DNA of 64,000 nt from NCBI GenBank assembly GCA_030832095.1, contig JAURJT010000029.1:28739-92738 (forward strand), read 5' to 3'. Both the position numbers and the translations under genes were made by a program. Numbering within the stretch: the first letter of the stretch is position 1; each line of letters begins with the position of its first letter. The notes below the pieces were generated by a model. It made no database searches. It saw nothing but the letters and a program-made list of their open reading frames with translations, and was not told the origin of the DNA. Below are positions 36,454 through 46,728 of this stretch, in pieces. The stretch comes from Gammaproteobacteria bacterium. GTDB taxonomy: Bacteria; Pseudomonadota; Gammaproteobacteria; Burkholderiales; Burkholderiaceae_B.

Positions 36454-36930
36454 TCAAAGATATTTAATGCTGATGATTTCGTATTCACGGGCGCCCGATG
36501 GGGCCTTCACTTCAACGACATCACCCTCATACTTACCAATCAACGCGCGCGCCACCGGGCTAGACACCGAAATCAAATTTGAACGGATGTCAGCCTCGAC
36601 GTCACCGACAATTTGGTAAGTCACTTTGGTGCCCAACTCAAGATCTTCGATTTCGATGGTTGCACCAAACACAACGCGACCATCGGCCTCGATCGTGCTT
36701 GGTTCAATTAACTGGGCGTTTGAAAGCGTGCCATCGAGTTCGGCAATGCGCCCCTCGATAAAACCTTGACGCTCGCGCGCGGCATCATATTCGGCGTTTT
36801 CAGACAAATCGCCGTGCGAACGCGCTTCAGCAATAGCGTTAATGACCGCAGGGCGGTCGACATGCTTGAGCCGCTGCAGCTCAGCTTGTAAGCGCTCGGC
36901 CCCGCGCACGGTAAGAGGAATAGTTGCCAT
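36454..36930 (-). CDS. greA: Transcription elongation factor GreA
   Basis: The 158-residue protein has an N-terminal antiparallel coiled coil (residues 1-75) with the tip acidic pair in [17 protein letters not shown], whose Asp/Glu enter the RNA polymerase secondary channel to stimulate transcript cleavage. The C-terminal FKBP-like domain includes [23 protein letters not shown]. Length matches the family. In many betaproteobacteria greA directly follows carB; here about 24 kb separates them. A nicB terminator lies just upstream of its start. Confidence 0.97.
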   Translation of the reverse strand: MATIPLTVRGAERLQAELQRLKHVDRPAVINAIAEARSHGDLSENAEYDAARERQGFIEGRIAELDGTLSNAQLIEPSTIEADGRVVFGATIEIEDLELGTKVTYQIVGDVEADIRSNLISVSSPVARALIGKYEGDVVEVKAPSGAREYEIISIKYL

Positions 36931-36951
36931 GGTGTTTTTCCAAAAAGCAAA

Positions 36952-36977
36952 ACCCCGGCTCGGGTCAGAACCGGGGT
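36952..36977 (-). terminator. Rho-independent terminator of the nicotinate operon
   Basis: The stem ACCCCGG/CCGGGGT with a 12-base loop is followed on the minus strand by TTTTGCTTTTT. It lies 31 bases past the nicB stop and 22 bases before the greA ATG. A second small inverted repeat (ACAATA/TATTGT, 36983-36998) sits between stop and stem. Confidence 0.75.
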
Positions 36978-37007
36978 GATCAACAATATCTCTATTGTGG
37001 GCAAACT

Positions 37008-40000
37008 TTACGGCAAATGCAAGCTTGGTGACATACGGATTACCCCAATTTTCTGTTCGAGGTTTTGCCAGGGCGGCTGAGTGGGGGCAAAACGGCTACG
37101 CATGTAAGTCAAGAGCTCACTCAGCTGTTGGTCATCAAATTGCTTAGCAAAACCCTGCATAAAGCCGATTTGCTCGCTGGCAGGTTTGCGAATCCCCTCT
37201 AAGATCACGCGAATCACGTTATCAGGTTGCGCGCTGTGCATACCAGTGCTTAGCGCCAGCGGGATATTGACGCCAAGTAAACGCGGGCCGTCACCGTCGT
37301 GATGGCATGACGCACAGGCGGCCTGAAACATACGTTGCGCGGGCCCAAGTAGCATAGGCTCGCGAGCTGCGGCCTGCGCGACGTAGGTTTTAGCGACCAG
37401 AGCCGAGGCGCTTTGCTCTTGAAACGACGCCAAATAATGCGCCATCGCAGCAAGATCGGTGTCTGGCACTTGCGCCAACTGCCTAATCACCGGCGCCATC
37501 GGGCCCGAAGCGCTACCGTGTTCGGCGCTATGGCCGTTGCGTAAATAGTCATAAAAAGCAGTTTCAGTCCAGGGCACGGGGCTGGGCGAGCGCGCATTCA
37601 GCGCAGGGGCCTGCCAACCATCAACTGTGGCACCACTCAAATAGGCCAGCCCTGAGCGTTCGCCACCCAGCGCATCGCGTGAGGTGTGACAGGCCGAACA
37701 ATGCCCCAACCCATTCACAAGATATTCGCCCCGTAACCACGCTGGCGAACGCTCAACTTCAGTTTTCAGTGGCTTGGCAGAAGACCCTGGCGTTAAGTAC
37801 AGCGCATTCCAAAACGCCATGAGCGGACGCAAGCTGAAAGGAAACGCAAGCTTCGTTTCAGGCGTTGCCTGGCGCACCGGCTCTTGCGACATCAGCCAGC
37901 CGTACAGTGCTGTCAGATCTTCATCACTGGTGCGCGTGAACGAGGTGTACGGAAACGCGGGGTACAAATGATGCCCATCGCGCGAGATACCTTCACGCAT
38001 GGCACGATTAAACGCTTGCTGTGACCACAGACCAATCCCAGTTTGAGGGTCAGGCGTTAAGTTGGTGCTGTAGACCGTGCCAAAGGGAGTTTGAATCCCC
38101 AAGCCGCCAGCATTTGGTTTACCTTGTGCACTGGTGTGACAAGTGACGCAGTTACCCAAGGCCGCTAATTCACGACCACGCTCAAGCGTTGCGGCTGAGT
38201 AGGTCGCGATCGGTTGGGCAACCGGTGCAAGCGCAGTGCGCTGACCGAACAGTGACCACGTCGCGCCAACCAAGGTAGTCCCGAGCGCCGCCGTCAACGC
38301 AGCCGCACGCAACCACCACGAACGTGGCTTAGGCCAACGCGCGTCGGCATGATCTGTCTGTTGATTCGCGGGGCTTGCTTGCAGCGGGTCTGTTGTTTGC
38401 GAAGCTAGCTGAAGTTTGTCTGAGGCCTGCGCTGCTAACTGAGGATTACCGCAGGCGTAAGAGTCTGAGTCGCCCTGATACATCAAAGGATTCAAAGCCG
38501 CGCGCACAACCTCTGGCGTAAAAGGTGGTTGTCTGAAGCGCACACCCGTCGCATCGAAAATCGCATTGGCAATCGCGGCCGTGCCAGGCACCGAGGCCGA
38601 CTCGCCTGCCCCAAGAGCTGGCTCGTTATGCCGCGGCATCTGCATGACTTCGATCACAGGCACCTGCCTGAAACTTAAAATCGGATATGAACCCCACTCG
38701 CGGGTGGCAACAGTATTTTGTTCACGTTCAGTCGGTACCTGCTCAATCATGGCGCGACTGGTCGTTTGAACCACGTTGCCATGAATTTGGTGTTCAACAC
38801 CTGCAGGATTAATGGTTAAGCCAGCATCGTGACCCACCACCACCCGTTTGACGTGCACCTCACCCGTGCGCTTGTTGACCTCAACATCGGCGATCCACGC
38901 GGCCCACGCCGCACCAAATCCTGGCCACTTACTATGAACATAGCGGGCCCAGGCGATGCCCTGCCCGTGCAAAACATCACCCTCTGCACCCTGCTGCTGC
39001 GGTTGGTCATGCATTTTCCAGCCCGCTTTAGCGGCCGTCGCTTGCAATAATTCACGCGCGCGTGGGTCATCGAGATAACGCAATCTGAAGGTCAAAGGAT
39101 CGACCCCAGCAGCAGTCGCTAGTTCGTCAATATAGGATTCGTGCGCAAACGAATTGGGCATCGCCGACACGCCACGCAACCACGAGGCGCGCAAAATGGG
39201 CGGCATATCATTCACCGTCACGCGCAAATTTTGCAAGGTATACGGCGGACGCGCAGTGCGATCGCCCATCTCATACGCTTGCGCGTTAGGTTCAAGCGTA
39301 CGCGTCAGTAACAGCGCGAGCGTGGGCGCACCGTTCGAGGGGTAAGAGGTTGAAAAATCATAGGCAGCAATCGAGCCGTCTGCATGCAAGCCACCGCGAA
39401 CCTCCATCCATTGCGCCGCACCCTTGGGCTCCCACAGGTTTTCTTGCTCACGCGTGAGTTGTACACGTACCGGCGCACCAACTGCTCGCGCCAGCAGCAC
39501 GGCATCGGCCGCTACGTCGTCGGCACCGTTGCGCCCGTAGCAACCAGAGGCTTCCATCCGTATGATTTCAATCGCAGTATCTTGCAGTGCGGTTAAGCGC
39601 GCCAGGTCTGCCCGCAATACATGAGGATTTTGCGTGCCCGCCCAAACTGTTAACGCAAACGGATCGGTCGGATCGGTTTTAAATTCGGCCACGGCACACG
39701 AGGGGCCAATCGACGCGTGCATCTGATAGGGCCATATGTAGGTGCGGGGCATCGACTGCGCAGCCTGAGCGAGCGCTTGATCTACATCGCCCTCATCGAC
39801 AAGTTGACGTGGCGTTGCTGGGTTATTACGTAACGCTTGCTCAATATTGGACAGGTCGGGCAAGCCAGCCCAGGGTTTCCAATTCACCCGTAGCGTGTTG
39901 GCCGCTAGCTCAGCGAACTCTTCTCTCTCAGCGACCACCCCAATAAAATCCCGTATGACGACCACCGCACGAATGCCTGGGATGTGAGCAATCGACGTCT

Positions 40001-40829
40001 CGTCAACCGACTCAAGCAAGTTACCAATAAATTCACCGTGATCGGCGCCGGCATAAGGTGGGCGAATCACTCGGCCGTGCAACATGCCAGGCACGCGAAC
40101 ATCGTGCACGAACACTAGCTCGCCTGTCGCCTTGGCAGGGATGTCTACACGCGGCGATGACTGCCCAACTGTGCGGTAGTTTGAAGGATCTTTTACCGGC
40201 GTGGTCAACTCAAGCTTCAGATGGAGTCGCTGCCCCGCAAGTAATGTTGCGTAGCTGACGATGAGACTTGGACTAGGCGACGTCGTACCCTCTGTAGTGG
40301 TCTGCACAACGGTACCGCTCGCATTCGACGTCTGAAGTTGAGTGGGATTCGCTGAGGTCTCTAGGGACACGACCCCGGCTCTGACTGTCAACTGAGCTGT
40401 GGGCACTGCAAATCTAGCAGCTGCTAACTCAAGCAAGTATTGCCGCGCCTGTGCTGCGGCCGCTCGGAGGGGTGCCGCGTGATTTTGCAGCGAGCCACTG
40501 GCAATGGTGGGCCCTTGATTGGGTGCTGTGCCGGTGTCGCCCAAAATCACCTCAACCTGCTCGAGCGACACATCGAGTTCTTCGGCCACAATTTGCGCAA
40601 ACGCGGTTTTGATTCCGGTGCCAAGATCCACATGACCATGCAAGGCAGTCACTCGGCCGTCTGCCCAAAGCGCAAGCAAAATTTCGACGCCTTCAGCAGG
40701 GTTGCCCGGTACAGCCGCCGGCTGACCAGGCGCAGGAGGGTTAGCAGGTGGCGGATCACGCACCACCAACAACACGCCTGTTGCGTTTAAAAAATCTGCG
40801 CGAGTGCGCAAAGACCTAGGGTGCGTCAT
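37008..40829 (-). CDS. nicB: Nicotinate dehydrogenase large subunit: molybdopterin domain fused to triheme cytochrome c
   Basis: The 1273-residue protein is the catalytic subunit for hydroxylation of nicotinate to 6-hydroxynicotinate, with water as oxygen donor. Residues about 40-790 form a xanthine-oxidase-family molybdopterin domain (isoquinoline 1-oxidoreductase type), with [16 protein letters not shown] and [19 protein letters not shown] hydrophobic anchor lies near 845. Three CxxCH haem-c motifs follow at Cys894 (CVTCH), Cys1044 (CSACH) and Cys1172 (CASCH). This matches NicB of Pseudomonas putida, which passes electrons to cytochrome c and the respiratory chain. It overlaps nicA by 14 bp and is last in the operon. 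Another N-heterocycle substrate is possible, but Hnr and enamidase in the same locus favour nicotinate. Confidence 0.88.
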   Translation of the reverse strand: MTHPRSLRTRADFLNATGVLLVVRDPPPANPPAPGQPAAVPGNPAEGVEILLALWADGRVTALHGHVDLGTGIKTAFAQIVAEELDVSLEQVEVILGDTGTAPNQGPTIASGSLQNHAAPLRAAAAQARQYLLELAAARFAVPTAQLTVRAGVVSLETSANPTQLQTSNASGTVVQTTTEGTTSPSPSLIVSYATLLAGQRLHLKLELTTPVKDPSNYRTVGQSSPRVDIPAKATGELVFVHDVRVPGMLHGRVIRPPYAGADHGEFIGNLLESVDETSIAHIPGIRAVVVIRDFIGVVAEREEFAELAANTLRVNWKPWAGLPDLSNIEQALRNNPATPRQLVDEGDVDQALAQAAQSMPRTYIWPYQMHASIGPSCAVAEFKTDPTDPFALTVWAGTQNPHVLRADLARLTALQDTAIEIIRMEASGCYGRNGADDVAADAVLLARAVGAPVRVQLTREQENLWEPKGAAQWMEVRGGLHADGSIAAYDFSTSYPSNGAPTLALLLTRTLEPNAQAYEMGDRTARPPYTLQNLRVTVNDMPPILRASWLRGVSAMPNSFAHESYIDELATAAGVDPLTFRLRYLDDPRARELLQATAAKAGWKMHDQPQQQGAEGDVLHGQGIAWARYVHSKWPGFGAAWAAWIADVEVNKRTGEVHVKRVVVGHDAGLTINPAGVEHQIHGNVVQTTSRAMIEQVPTEREQNTVATREWGSYPILSFRQVPVIEVMQMPRHNEPALGAGESASVPGTAAIANAIFDATGVRFRQPPFTPEVVRAALNPLMYQGDSDSYACGNPQLAAQASDKLQLASQTTDPLQASPANQQTDHADARWPKPRSWWLRAAALTAALGTTLVGATWSLFGQRTALAPVAQPIATYSAATLERGRELAALGNCVTCHTSAQGKPNAGGLGIQTPFGTVYSTNLTPDPQTGIGLWSQQAFNRAMREGISRDGHHLYPAFPYTSFTRTSDEDLTALYGWLMSQEPVRQATPETKLAFPFSLRPLMAFWNALYLTPGSSAKPLKTEVERSPAWLRGEYLVNGLGHCSACHTSRDALGGERSGLAYLSGATVDGWQAPALNARSPSPVPWTETAFYDYLRNGHSAEHGSASGPMAPVIRQLAQVPDTDLAAMAHYLASFQEQSASALVAKTYVAQAAAREPMLLGPAQRMFQAACASCHHDGDGPRLLGVNIPLALSTGMHSAQPDNVIRVILEGIRKPASEQIGFMQGFAKQFDDQQLSELLTYMRSRFAPTQPPWQNLEQKIGVIRMSPSLHLP

Positions 40830-41319
40830 GGCTGACCGGCCGAGGGGCTTGCATCAGTACTGCAGCACGTTTAACTGCCCGAATAATTTCGACGTGAGTG
40901 CCGCAGCGACAAAAATTACCCGACAAGGCACTACGAATTTCTTCCTCAGTCGGGTCGGGTGTATGCGTCAACAAAGACACTGTCATCAAAATCATGCCAT
41001 TCAGACAATACCCGCACTGCGCGGCTTGCTCGTCAATAAAAGCCTGTTGCACGGGATGAAACTGCGCACGCGAACCCAAACCTTCAAGCGTGGTAATGGC
41101 GCGACCTTGTACGCCTTGTGCTGGCACCACGCACGAGCGCGCAGCCACCCCGTCGATTAGCACGGTACAAGCGCCGCACTGACCTAAGCCACAACCATAT
41201 TTTGGCCCATTCAGCGCAAGGTCGTTACGCAACACATGCATCAACGACACATCCGCTGAAAGCTGTAACTCATGCTGCTGAGCGTTGACACGCAGCGTAC
41301 AGGGGGACGAAGTGTTCAT
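40816..41319 (-). CDS. nicA: Nicotinate dehydrogenase small [2Fe-2S] subunit
   Basis: The 167-residue iron-sulfur subunit carries the plant-ferredoxin-type cluster (Cys43, Cys48, Cys51, Cys63 in YGCGLGQCGACTVLIDG...RSC). The four-helix-bundle cluster follows (Cys102, Cys105, Cys137, Cys139 in QCGYCLNGM and GNFCRCGTH). It relays electrons from the molybdenum centre to the haems of NicB. The ATG at 41319 is preferred to a TTG one codon upstream. It lies 8 bp after the ABC ATPase gene and overlaps nicB by 14 bp. As in NicA of P. putida there is no separate FAD subunit. Confidence 0.9.
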   Translation of the reverse strand: MNTSSPCTLRVNAQQHELQLSADVSLMHVLRNDLALNGPKYGCGLGQCGACTVLIDGVAARSCVVPAQGVQGRAITTLEGLGSRAQFHPVQQAFIDEQAAQCGYCLNGMILMTVSLLTHTPDPTEEEIRSALSGNFCRCGTHVEIIRAVKRAAVLMQAPRPVSHDAP

Positions 41320-41327
41320 CAAAGACC

Positions 41328-42962
41328 TTAGACGCTTAAATAGGTTTGACGGACATGCTCGTTAGCATCGAGCTCGGTCATCGCGCCGCTAAAACGGATT
41401 TGCCCTTTTTCAAGCACATAGGCGCGGTCGCACACTAGGCGCGCAAAGTGCAGATTTTGCTCTGACAGCAAAATACTGACGCCTTGCTTTTTAAGTTCAA
41501 GAATCATCTGCACCATTTGCTCGACAATTACAGGCGCCACACCCTCAGAAGGCTCATCGAGCAACACCAAATAAGGGTTACCCATTAGACTGCGCGCCAC
41601 GGTCAGCATCTGTTGTTCGCCGCCACTCATTTGCCCACCTGGGCGCCTGGGCATCTCTCCGAGGTTTGGAAACAACGTAAACAACTGCTGCACGGTCCAG
41701 GTCGGGGCCGCTGAGCCGTCGGGCCACCTGCGAGCCTTTTGCCGGCCGACTTCAAGATTCTCTAAGACGGTTAGATCGGTGAAAATTCGGCGATCCTCAG
41801 GCACATATCCTAGCCCACTTGCCGCGATACGATGCGCCGCATCTTTTGAAATATCACGCCCCATAAATTGCACGTCGCCGGTACGCTTTTCGAGCAAACC
41901 CATCAACGCTTTCATGGTGGTCGACTTGCCCGCCCCGTTGCGCCCCATCAACGCCACGACTTCACCGCGTTTCACCTGAAAACTCACGTCGTACAAAATT
42001 TGAGCCGCGCCATACCAAGCTTTCAAGTTCTGCACGGACAAAAGCGGTTTAATCTCACCGTGCGAATTCGAGTCTTGATGAACGTCTTCAACGATCTGGG
42101 CGGCGGACAACCCGTTGTGTGCGTCGGGCGCTAACTGAGCCTTGGGCAACTCTTTATTTAAGTCTTCAGCACTCTGAGCTTTAGCTGTCAGACCCGAGCC
42201 GCTCGCCTCACCTTCAAACGTCGCGCCAGTGCCAAAGTACACCTCTTGTACCTTGGCATCTTTGCGAATGTCGTCAGCCTTGCCCTGCGCAATCAACCTT
42301 CCGCGAGCCAAGACAATCATGCGATCGGCGTGAGCAAACACCACATCCATGCTGTGCTCAGTAAACAGCACGGCGATTTGTTGTTCAAGCACCAATTTTT
42401 TCGTCAACACCATCAATGCGTTACGCTCTTTCGGTGCCATGCCTGCCGTGGGTTCATCCATCAGTAACAGTCGAGGACGATTCGCCAAAGCGATTGCCAA
42501 CTCAACACGTTTGACATCGCTGTAGGCTAACGCACTGCACGGGCGGTCGGCTTGCGACGCCATCCCAACCTGCTCAAGCAACTCAAGTGCTCGGGTACGT
42601 TCGTGTGTGCGCGCCATCTTAAAAAACGAAAATACCTGCCCTGCATGCGAAAGCAAAGCCATTTGCACGTTTTCAATGACTGTCAACGACGAGAACGTTT
42701 CGGCGATTTGAAACGTACGGCCCACCCCTAAGCGCCAAATGTCTCGTGGCGCAAGGCCAACTAACTCTTTTCCAGCGAACTGAATCGACCCGCGATCTGC
42801 CTGCAATTGACCGTTGACCATGTTGAAGGTGGTTGATTTGCCGGCTCCATTTGGGCCAATCAGGGCCAATAACTCTCCCGCCTCGAGCTCAAACGAAATC
42901 CCATCAACTGCCTTCACTCCGCCAAAGGATTTACCCAAGTCTTTCACTGTCAACAGACTCAT
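41328..42962 (-). CDS. Fused LivG-LivF ABC transporter ATPase
   Basis: The 544-residue protein contains two complete ABC ATPases that are normally separate genes. The N half is LivG-like with GPNGAGKST (about residues 36-44), and LLLMDEPTAGMAP. A linker of roughly 50 residues rich in Ala, Glu and Asp (about 245-300) follows. The C half is LivF-like with GRNGAGKST near residue 338, MSGGEQQMLTVARSL and LVLLDEPSEGVAP. It powers a branched-chain-type importer with the fused permease encoded just upstream; the two genes overlap by 4 bp (ATGA). Operon position predicts uptake of nicotinate or a related ring compound. Confidence 0.9.
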   Translation of the reverse strand: MSLLTVKDLGKSFGGVKAVDGISFELEAGELLALIGPNGAGKSTTFNMVNGQLQADRGSIQFAGKELVGLAPRDIWRLGVGRTFQIAETFSSLTVIENVQMALLSHAGQVFSFFKMARTHERTRALELLEQVGMASQADRPCSALAYSDVKRVELAIALANRPRLLLMDEPTAGMAPKERNALMVLTKKLVLEQQIAVLFTEHSMDVVFAHADRMIVLARGRLIAQGKADDIRKDAKVQEVYFGTGATFEGEASGSGLTAKAQSAEDLNKELPKAQLAPDAHNGLSAAQIVEDVHQDSNSHGEIKPLLSVQNLKAWYGAAQILYDVSFQVKRGEVVALMGRNGAGKSTTMKALMGLLEKRTGDVQFMGRDISKDAAHRIAASGLGYVPEDRRIFTDLTVLENLEVGRQKARRWPDGSAAPTWTVQQLFTLFPNLGEMPRRPGGQMSGGEQQMLTVARSLMGNPYLVLLDEPSEGVAPVIVEQMVQMILELKKQGVSILLSEQNLHFARLVCDRAYVLEKGQIRFSGAMTELDANEHVRQTYLSV

Positions 42963-44851
42963 GCTTGCCCCCTGCCTGCAAAACGCAAACTAAGGCGGCG
43001 TGTAAAGCCTGCAATCCCTTCGGGAAACAACAACACCAAGAGCAGGATAATGCCCCCCAGCATCGCGCGCCAATACTCTGTATTGCGCGCGATCACATCA
43101 TGCAACCACGTGAAGCTCACGGCGCCCACAATGGGGCCCGCCAAAGTCTGTATGCCACCGAGCAATACCATCACTAAGCCATCCACCGAACGACTCACGT
43201 GTAACGTCTCGGGCGAGATGCTGCCTTTCGAAAAAGCAAAAAGTGCGCCGGCCACACCCGCAAAGACGCCAGCGATCACGAAAGCAACCCACTGCACCCG
43301 CTTAACGTGAATGCCAATTGCATCGGCACGCATCGGCGAATCTCGCCCAGCGCGCATGGCGTAACCCAAGGGCGCGTGCAACATCCGACGCAACACCCAA
43401 ACACTTACGACCACGCATGAGAGCGTCAAAAAATAATAATTCTTTTTGTCGGTCAGCCAAGCGGCTGGCCATACACCCGTCAACCCATTACTGCCACCTG
43501 TCAGTGCATCCCACTGAAACACTACGGCCCAAGTGATTTGCGCAAAGGCCAAGGTCAGCATCGCCAGATAGACGCCCGATAAACGCACACTAAACCAGCC
43601 AAACAACAACGCTCCCACGCCAGCCACAAGAGGTGCCAGCAGTAGCGCAACCTCCATTGGTAACCCAAGGGCTTTAAATAAAAGCGCAGCACCGTACGCT
43701 CCTAAACCAAAATACGCCGCATGACCAAATGAATGCATGCCGGCAGGCCCCATGATGAAGTGCAGGCTAGTCGCAAACAGCACCGCCACCAACAAATCGA
43801 TACTCAGCACTGTGAAATAAGGTGACGCAGAGGTCAGCCACGGCAGCAACACCAACAGGGCCACGGCCGCTAGTTGCAAGGCGGTCGTCACGCGCGTCGG
43901 TGCACCTAACGGCGCCTCAGTATGACCGGCATGGCGCGAGAGCGGTTGTGGTCTACCCAGCAGACCCCAAGGACGTAACACCAACACCACAGCCATCACC
44001 AAAAATTCAACAACCAGGGTGAGCTTTGAAAAAGATATCGCGGTACCAAAAATATTGACCACGCCTAACCAAATGCAAATGGCTTTTAGCTCAGCGATCA
44101 ACAGTGCAGCGACGAAAGCGCCAGGGATAGAGCCCATGCCACCCACCACCACGACGACAAACGCAGCGCCAATCGTGTTGAGATCCATTTCAAGGTTTGC
44201 GGGTTCGCGTGGAAGTTGCAAGGCACCACCCAAACCTGCCAACAGAGCACCCAGCGCAAACACACTGGTAAACAACCATGCCTGATTTACACCGAGTGCG
44301 GCCACCATGTCACGGTCTTGGGTTGCAGCGCGAATAAAGGTGCCCCAACGAGTTCGCGTCAGCAGCAGCCATAACAAGCCCAGCAAGACGGGGCCCACCA
44401 CAATTAAAAACAAATCGTAGGTGGGAAAACTGCGTCCCAAAATTTGCACGGCTCCTTTCAAACCTGGGGCCCGTGGTCCGAGGAGCTCTTCTGGGCCCCA
44501 CAGCCACAACACCGCATCCTTAAACACCAAGACCAGAGCGAAGGTGGCTAACAATTGAAACAATTCTGGCGCACGATAAATACGGCGCATCAGTGTGAGT
44601 TCGACCACCGCTCCAAGCACACCCACCAGCACTGCTGCACACAGCAAGGCCGGCCAAAAACCGAGTGTGTCAGCAAAACGGGTCACCAAGGTGTAGGCGA
44701 GATAAATCCCCACCATAAAAAACGAACCGTGAGCAAAGTTCACGATTCGTGTGACACCAAAAATAAGTGACAGTCCAGCTGAAACTAAAAAGAGCGACGA
44801 GGCCCCAGCCAGACCGTTGAGCAACTGAACAACAAAACCAGATAAATCCAT
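42959..44851 (-). CDS. Fused LivH-LivM ABC transporter permease
   Basis: The polytopic protein of about 630 residues joins two permeases. The LivH-like half (residues 1 to about 290) has GLSLIFGVTRIVNFAHGSFFMVG and TQDRDMVAALGVN. The LivM-like half (about 310 to 610) has LHFIMGPAGMHSFGHAAYFGLGAYGAA and RDSPMRADAIGIHVKRVQ. Both EAA-type coupling loops are intact. It forms the inner-membrane channel with the receptor encoded 24 bp upstream. The ATG at 44851 is used; a TTG lies one codon earlier. Single-chain LivHM and LivGF together make an unusually compact three-gene importer. Confidence 0.9.
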   Translation of the reverse strand: MDLSGFVVQLLNGLAGASSLFLVSAGLSLIFGVTRIVNFAHGSFFMVGIYLAYTLVTRFADTLGFWPALLCAAVLVGVLGAVVELTLMRRIYRAPELFQLLATFALVLVFKDAVLWLWGPEELLGPRAPGLKGAVQILGRSFPTYDLFLIVVGPVLLGLLWLLLTRTRWGTFIRAATQDRDMVAALGVNQAWLFTSVFALGALLAGLGGALQLPREPANLEMDLNTIGAAFVVVVVGGMGSIPGAFVAALLIAELKAICIWLGVVNIFGTAISFSKLTLVVEFLVMAVVLVLRPWGLLGRPQPLSRHAGHTEAPLGAPTRVTTALQLAAVALLVLLPWLTSASPYFTVLSIDLLVAVLFATSLHFIMGPAGMHSFGHAAYFGLGAYGAALLFKALGLPMEVALLLAPLVAGVGALLFGWFSVRLSGVYLAMLTLAFAQITWAVVFQWDALTGGSNGLTGVWPAAWLTDKKNYYFLTLSCVVVSVWVLRRMLHAPLGYAMRAGRDSPMRADAIGIHVKRVQWVAFVIAGVFAGVAGALFAFSKGSISPETLHVSRSVDGLVMVLLGGIQTLAGPIVGAVSFTWLHDVIARNTEYWRAMLGGIILLLVLLFPEGIAGFTRRLSLRFAGRGQA

Positions 44852-44875
44852 CAATCGCCCACTTAAATCAAGACA

Positions 44876-46090
44876 CTATTGTGCAGGTCGCAATTTTTTA
44901 ACCTCTTCGGCAGAAGGTAAGAATTTCGCACCGTCCAAGAAACGAAAATCAACCATCACGCCTTTGCCACCCTCGTTCTTTGTGCGGCCAACAAAACTAC
45001 CCATCGTAGACTGATGATCTTCAGGTCGGTAGGTGATGGCGCCAAAGGGGGTCATCAGGTTCAGTCCGGTAAACGCAGCGATCAGCTTTTCTGTCTCTGT
45101 GCTTTGGGCTTTTTTAATGCCGGCGGCAAGCGACATGATGGAGCTATAGCCCACCACAGAGCCCAGACGCGGATAGTCTTTGAACTTATCTTGATACGCC
45201 TTCAAAAACGCTGCATGTTCTGGCGTCTTGATGCCATACCAAGGGTAACCAGTCACTAACCAGCCATTGGGCGTTTCGTCTTTCAGTGGATCAAGGTACT
45301 CAGGCTCACCCGTCAACAGGCTCACCACCTCACGGCCTTTGAACAAGCCACGGGTATTACCTTCGCGTACAAACTTAGACAAGTCTGCACCAAACAACAC
45401 GTTAAAAATCGCATCAGGCTTGGCGTCGGCCAACGCTTGCACGACACTACCAGCGTCTAGCTTGCCCAAGGGCGGGGCTTGCTCGGCTACAAATTCAACA
45501 TCAGGTTGCGCAGCCTTGAGCAGCGCTTTGAAACTTGCAACTGCGGATTGGCCGTATTCATAATTGGGATAAACGATCGCCCAACGCTTTTTCTTCATCG
45601 CAACGGCGTCTGGCACGAGCATCGCCACCTGCATATAGGTTGAGGTGCGCAAACGGAACGTGTAGCGATTGCCGTTTTGCCAGACGATCTTATCCGTCAA
45701 GGGTTCGCTAGCTAAAAAGAAGACTTTCTTTTGCTTTGCAAAGTCAGTCAGCGCAAGACCGATATGCGACAAGAACGACCCAGTCAACACATCGACCTGA
45801 TCGCGCGACACCAACTCTTCGGCCACCCGCACGGCATCCCCTGGGTTGGCATTGTCATCGCGCGTGATGAGCTCAACTTTTTTACCATTTAAACCGCCGC
45901 CCGCATTGATCTGCTCGATCGCGAGTTCCATGCCTTTTTTGTAGGGTTCAAGGAAAGCAGGCTGCGCTTTGTAGCTATTGATTTCACCGATTTTGATGAC
46001 GCCTTGCGCCAGCAAACTCGTTGAGGCGGTTAACAGCGCCACTGTCGCGACGCTGAGTTTTGCAAGAGTACTGAGTCGATACTGTTTCAC
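44876..46090 (-). CDS. Branched-chain-type periplasmic substrate-binding protein
   Basis: The 404-residue receptor has a signal peptide ending SLLAQ (about residue 29). A Peripla_BP_6 domain follows: VIKIGEINSYKAQPAFLEPYKKGMELAIEQINAGGGLNGKKVELITRDDNANPGDAVRVAEEL. The start is a GTG at 46090 with GGAG 6-8 bases upstream. It heads the transporter part of the nicotinate operon, 46 bp after the DUF1185 gene. The ligand is inferred to be nicotinate or 6-hydroxynicotinate from context only; branched-chain-type receptors often bind aromatic acids. Confidence 0.88.
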   Translation of the reverse strand: MKQYRLSTLAKLSVATVALLTASTSLLAQGVIKIGEINSYKAQPAFLEPYKKGMELAIEQINAGGGLNGKKVELITRDDNANPGDAVRVAEELVSRDQVDVLTGSFLSHIGLALTDFAKQKKVFFLASEPLTDKIVWQNGNRYTFRLRTSTYMQVAMLVPDAVAMKKKRWAIVYPNYEYGQSAVASFKALLKAAQPDVEFVAEQAPPLGKLDAGSVVQALADAKPDAIFNVLFGADLSKFVREGNTRGLFKGREVVSLLTGEPEYLDPLKDETPNGWLVTGYPWYGIKTPEHAAFLKAYQDKFKDYPRLGSVVGYSSIMSLAAGIKKAQSTETEKLIAAFTGLNLMTPFGAITYRPEDHQSTMGSFVGRTKNEGGKGVMVDFRFLDGAKFLPSAEEVKKLRPAQ

Positions 46091-46136
46091 TTTTTTCTCC
46101 GGTTTAAAGGTCTGATTCTTTGACTACAAAACACAC

Positions 46137-46724
46137 TTAGCGCAAACCATCTTTACCAATCATTTCATGATGCTGCAGACCGCCCACGCGGGGGTTGGGG
46201 CGTCCGCTATCGGTCACTGCGACGCACACAACAATTTCGTTTGCGCGCGGCGCATCGGTCACCCGCGCTTCAATCGCATCAAAATGCGTTCGCACATAGG
46301 CCGCATCTTTGTGCCCAAGCGGCACGTCGATGGCGGTACCCATCACCCCCATTTTTTTACTGGAGGGTACCAGTGCAGCACCTTTTTCAACCGCCACACG
46401 CAAAGGCGCACCTAATTTGGGATGCAAGATTGCGGCCGCGTGTTCGAGTTCACCCGCTTCACCCACGATGGCGGCTTTGCCATAGCTTTGAGCCTCGCTG
46501 GGCTTGATGCCGAGCGCTTGCACACAGCGCTCACCCAACAAACCACCAAGCTCTTCACCGATGGCAATCAATTTTTCAAGATCCTGAACGTAACGTCCTG
46601 CGAAAGGATTTTCAATCACGGCCATCGCCAGTGCCCGACGGGTTGGAGGCGATACAGCCTGACCATTCTCAGTCAACACTTCATCGACTTGCACCACGAT
46701 CCTGCGAATGTTTGCTTGCATCAT
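46137..46724 (-). CDS. DUF1185 (amino acid synthesis family) protein
   Basis: The 195-residue cytosolic protein of the DUF1185 family has IRRIVVQVDEVLTENGQ at the N-terminus, AVIENPFAGRYVQDLEKLI near residues 36-55, GEAGELEHAAAILHPKLG near 88-105 and VCVAVTDSGRPNPRVGG near the C-terminus. The database name (amino acid synthesis) is not supported by biochemistry known to me. It lies 4 bp after the UPF0280 gene and is in one transcription unit with Hnr and NicAB. A role in the ring-reduction or ring-opening branch, possibly on a cyclic amide intermediate, is inferred from context only. Confidence 0.85.
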   Translation of the reverse strand: MMQANIRRIVVQVDEVLTENGQAVSPPTRRALAMAVIENPFAGRYVQDLEKLIAIGEELGGLLGERCVQALGIKPSEAQSYGKAAIVGEAGELEHAAAILHPKLGAPLRVAVEKGAALVPSSKKMGVMGTAIDVPLGHKDAAYVRTHFDAIEARVTDAPRANEIVVCVAVTDSGRPNPRVGGLQHHEMIGKDGLR

Positions 46725-46728
46725 GACC

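Noticed and set aside
44555..44770. 71-codon His/Cys-rich plus-strand frame inside the LivHM permease
   Set aside because: Antisense shadow of a transmembrane-coding region; no homologous family recognised.
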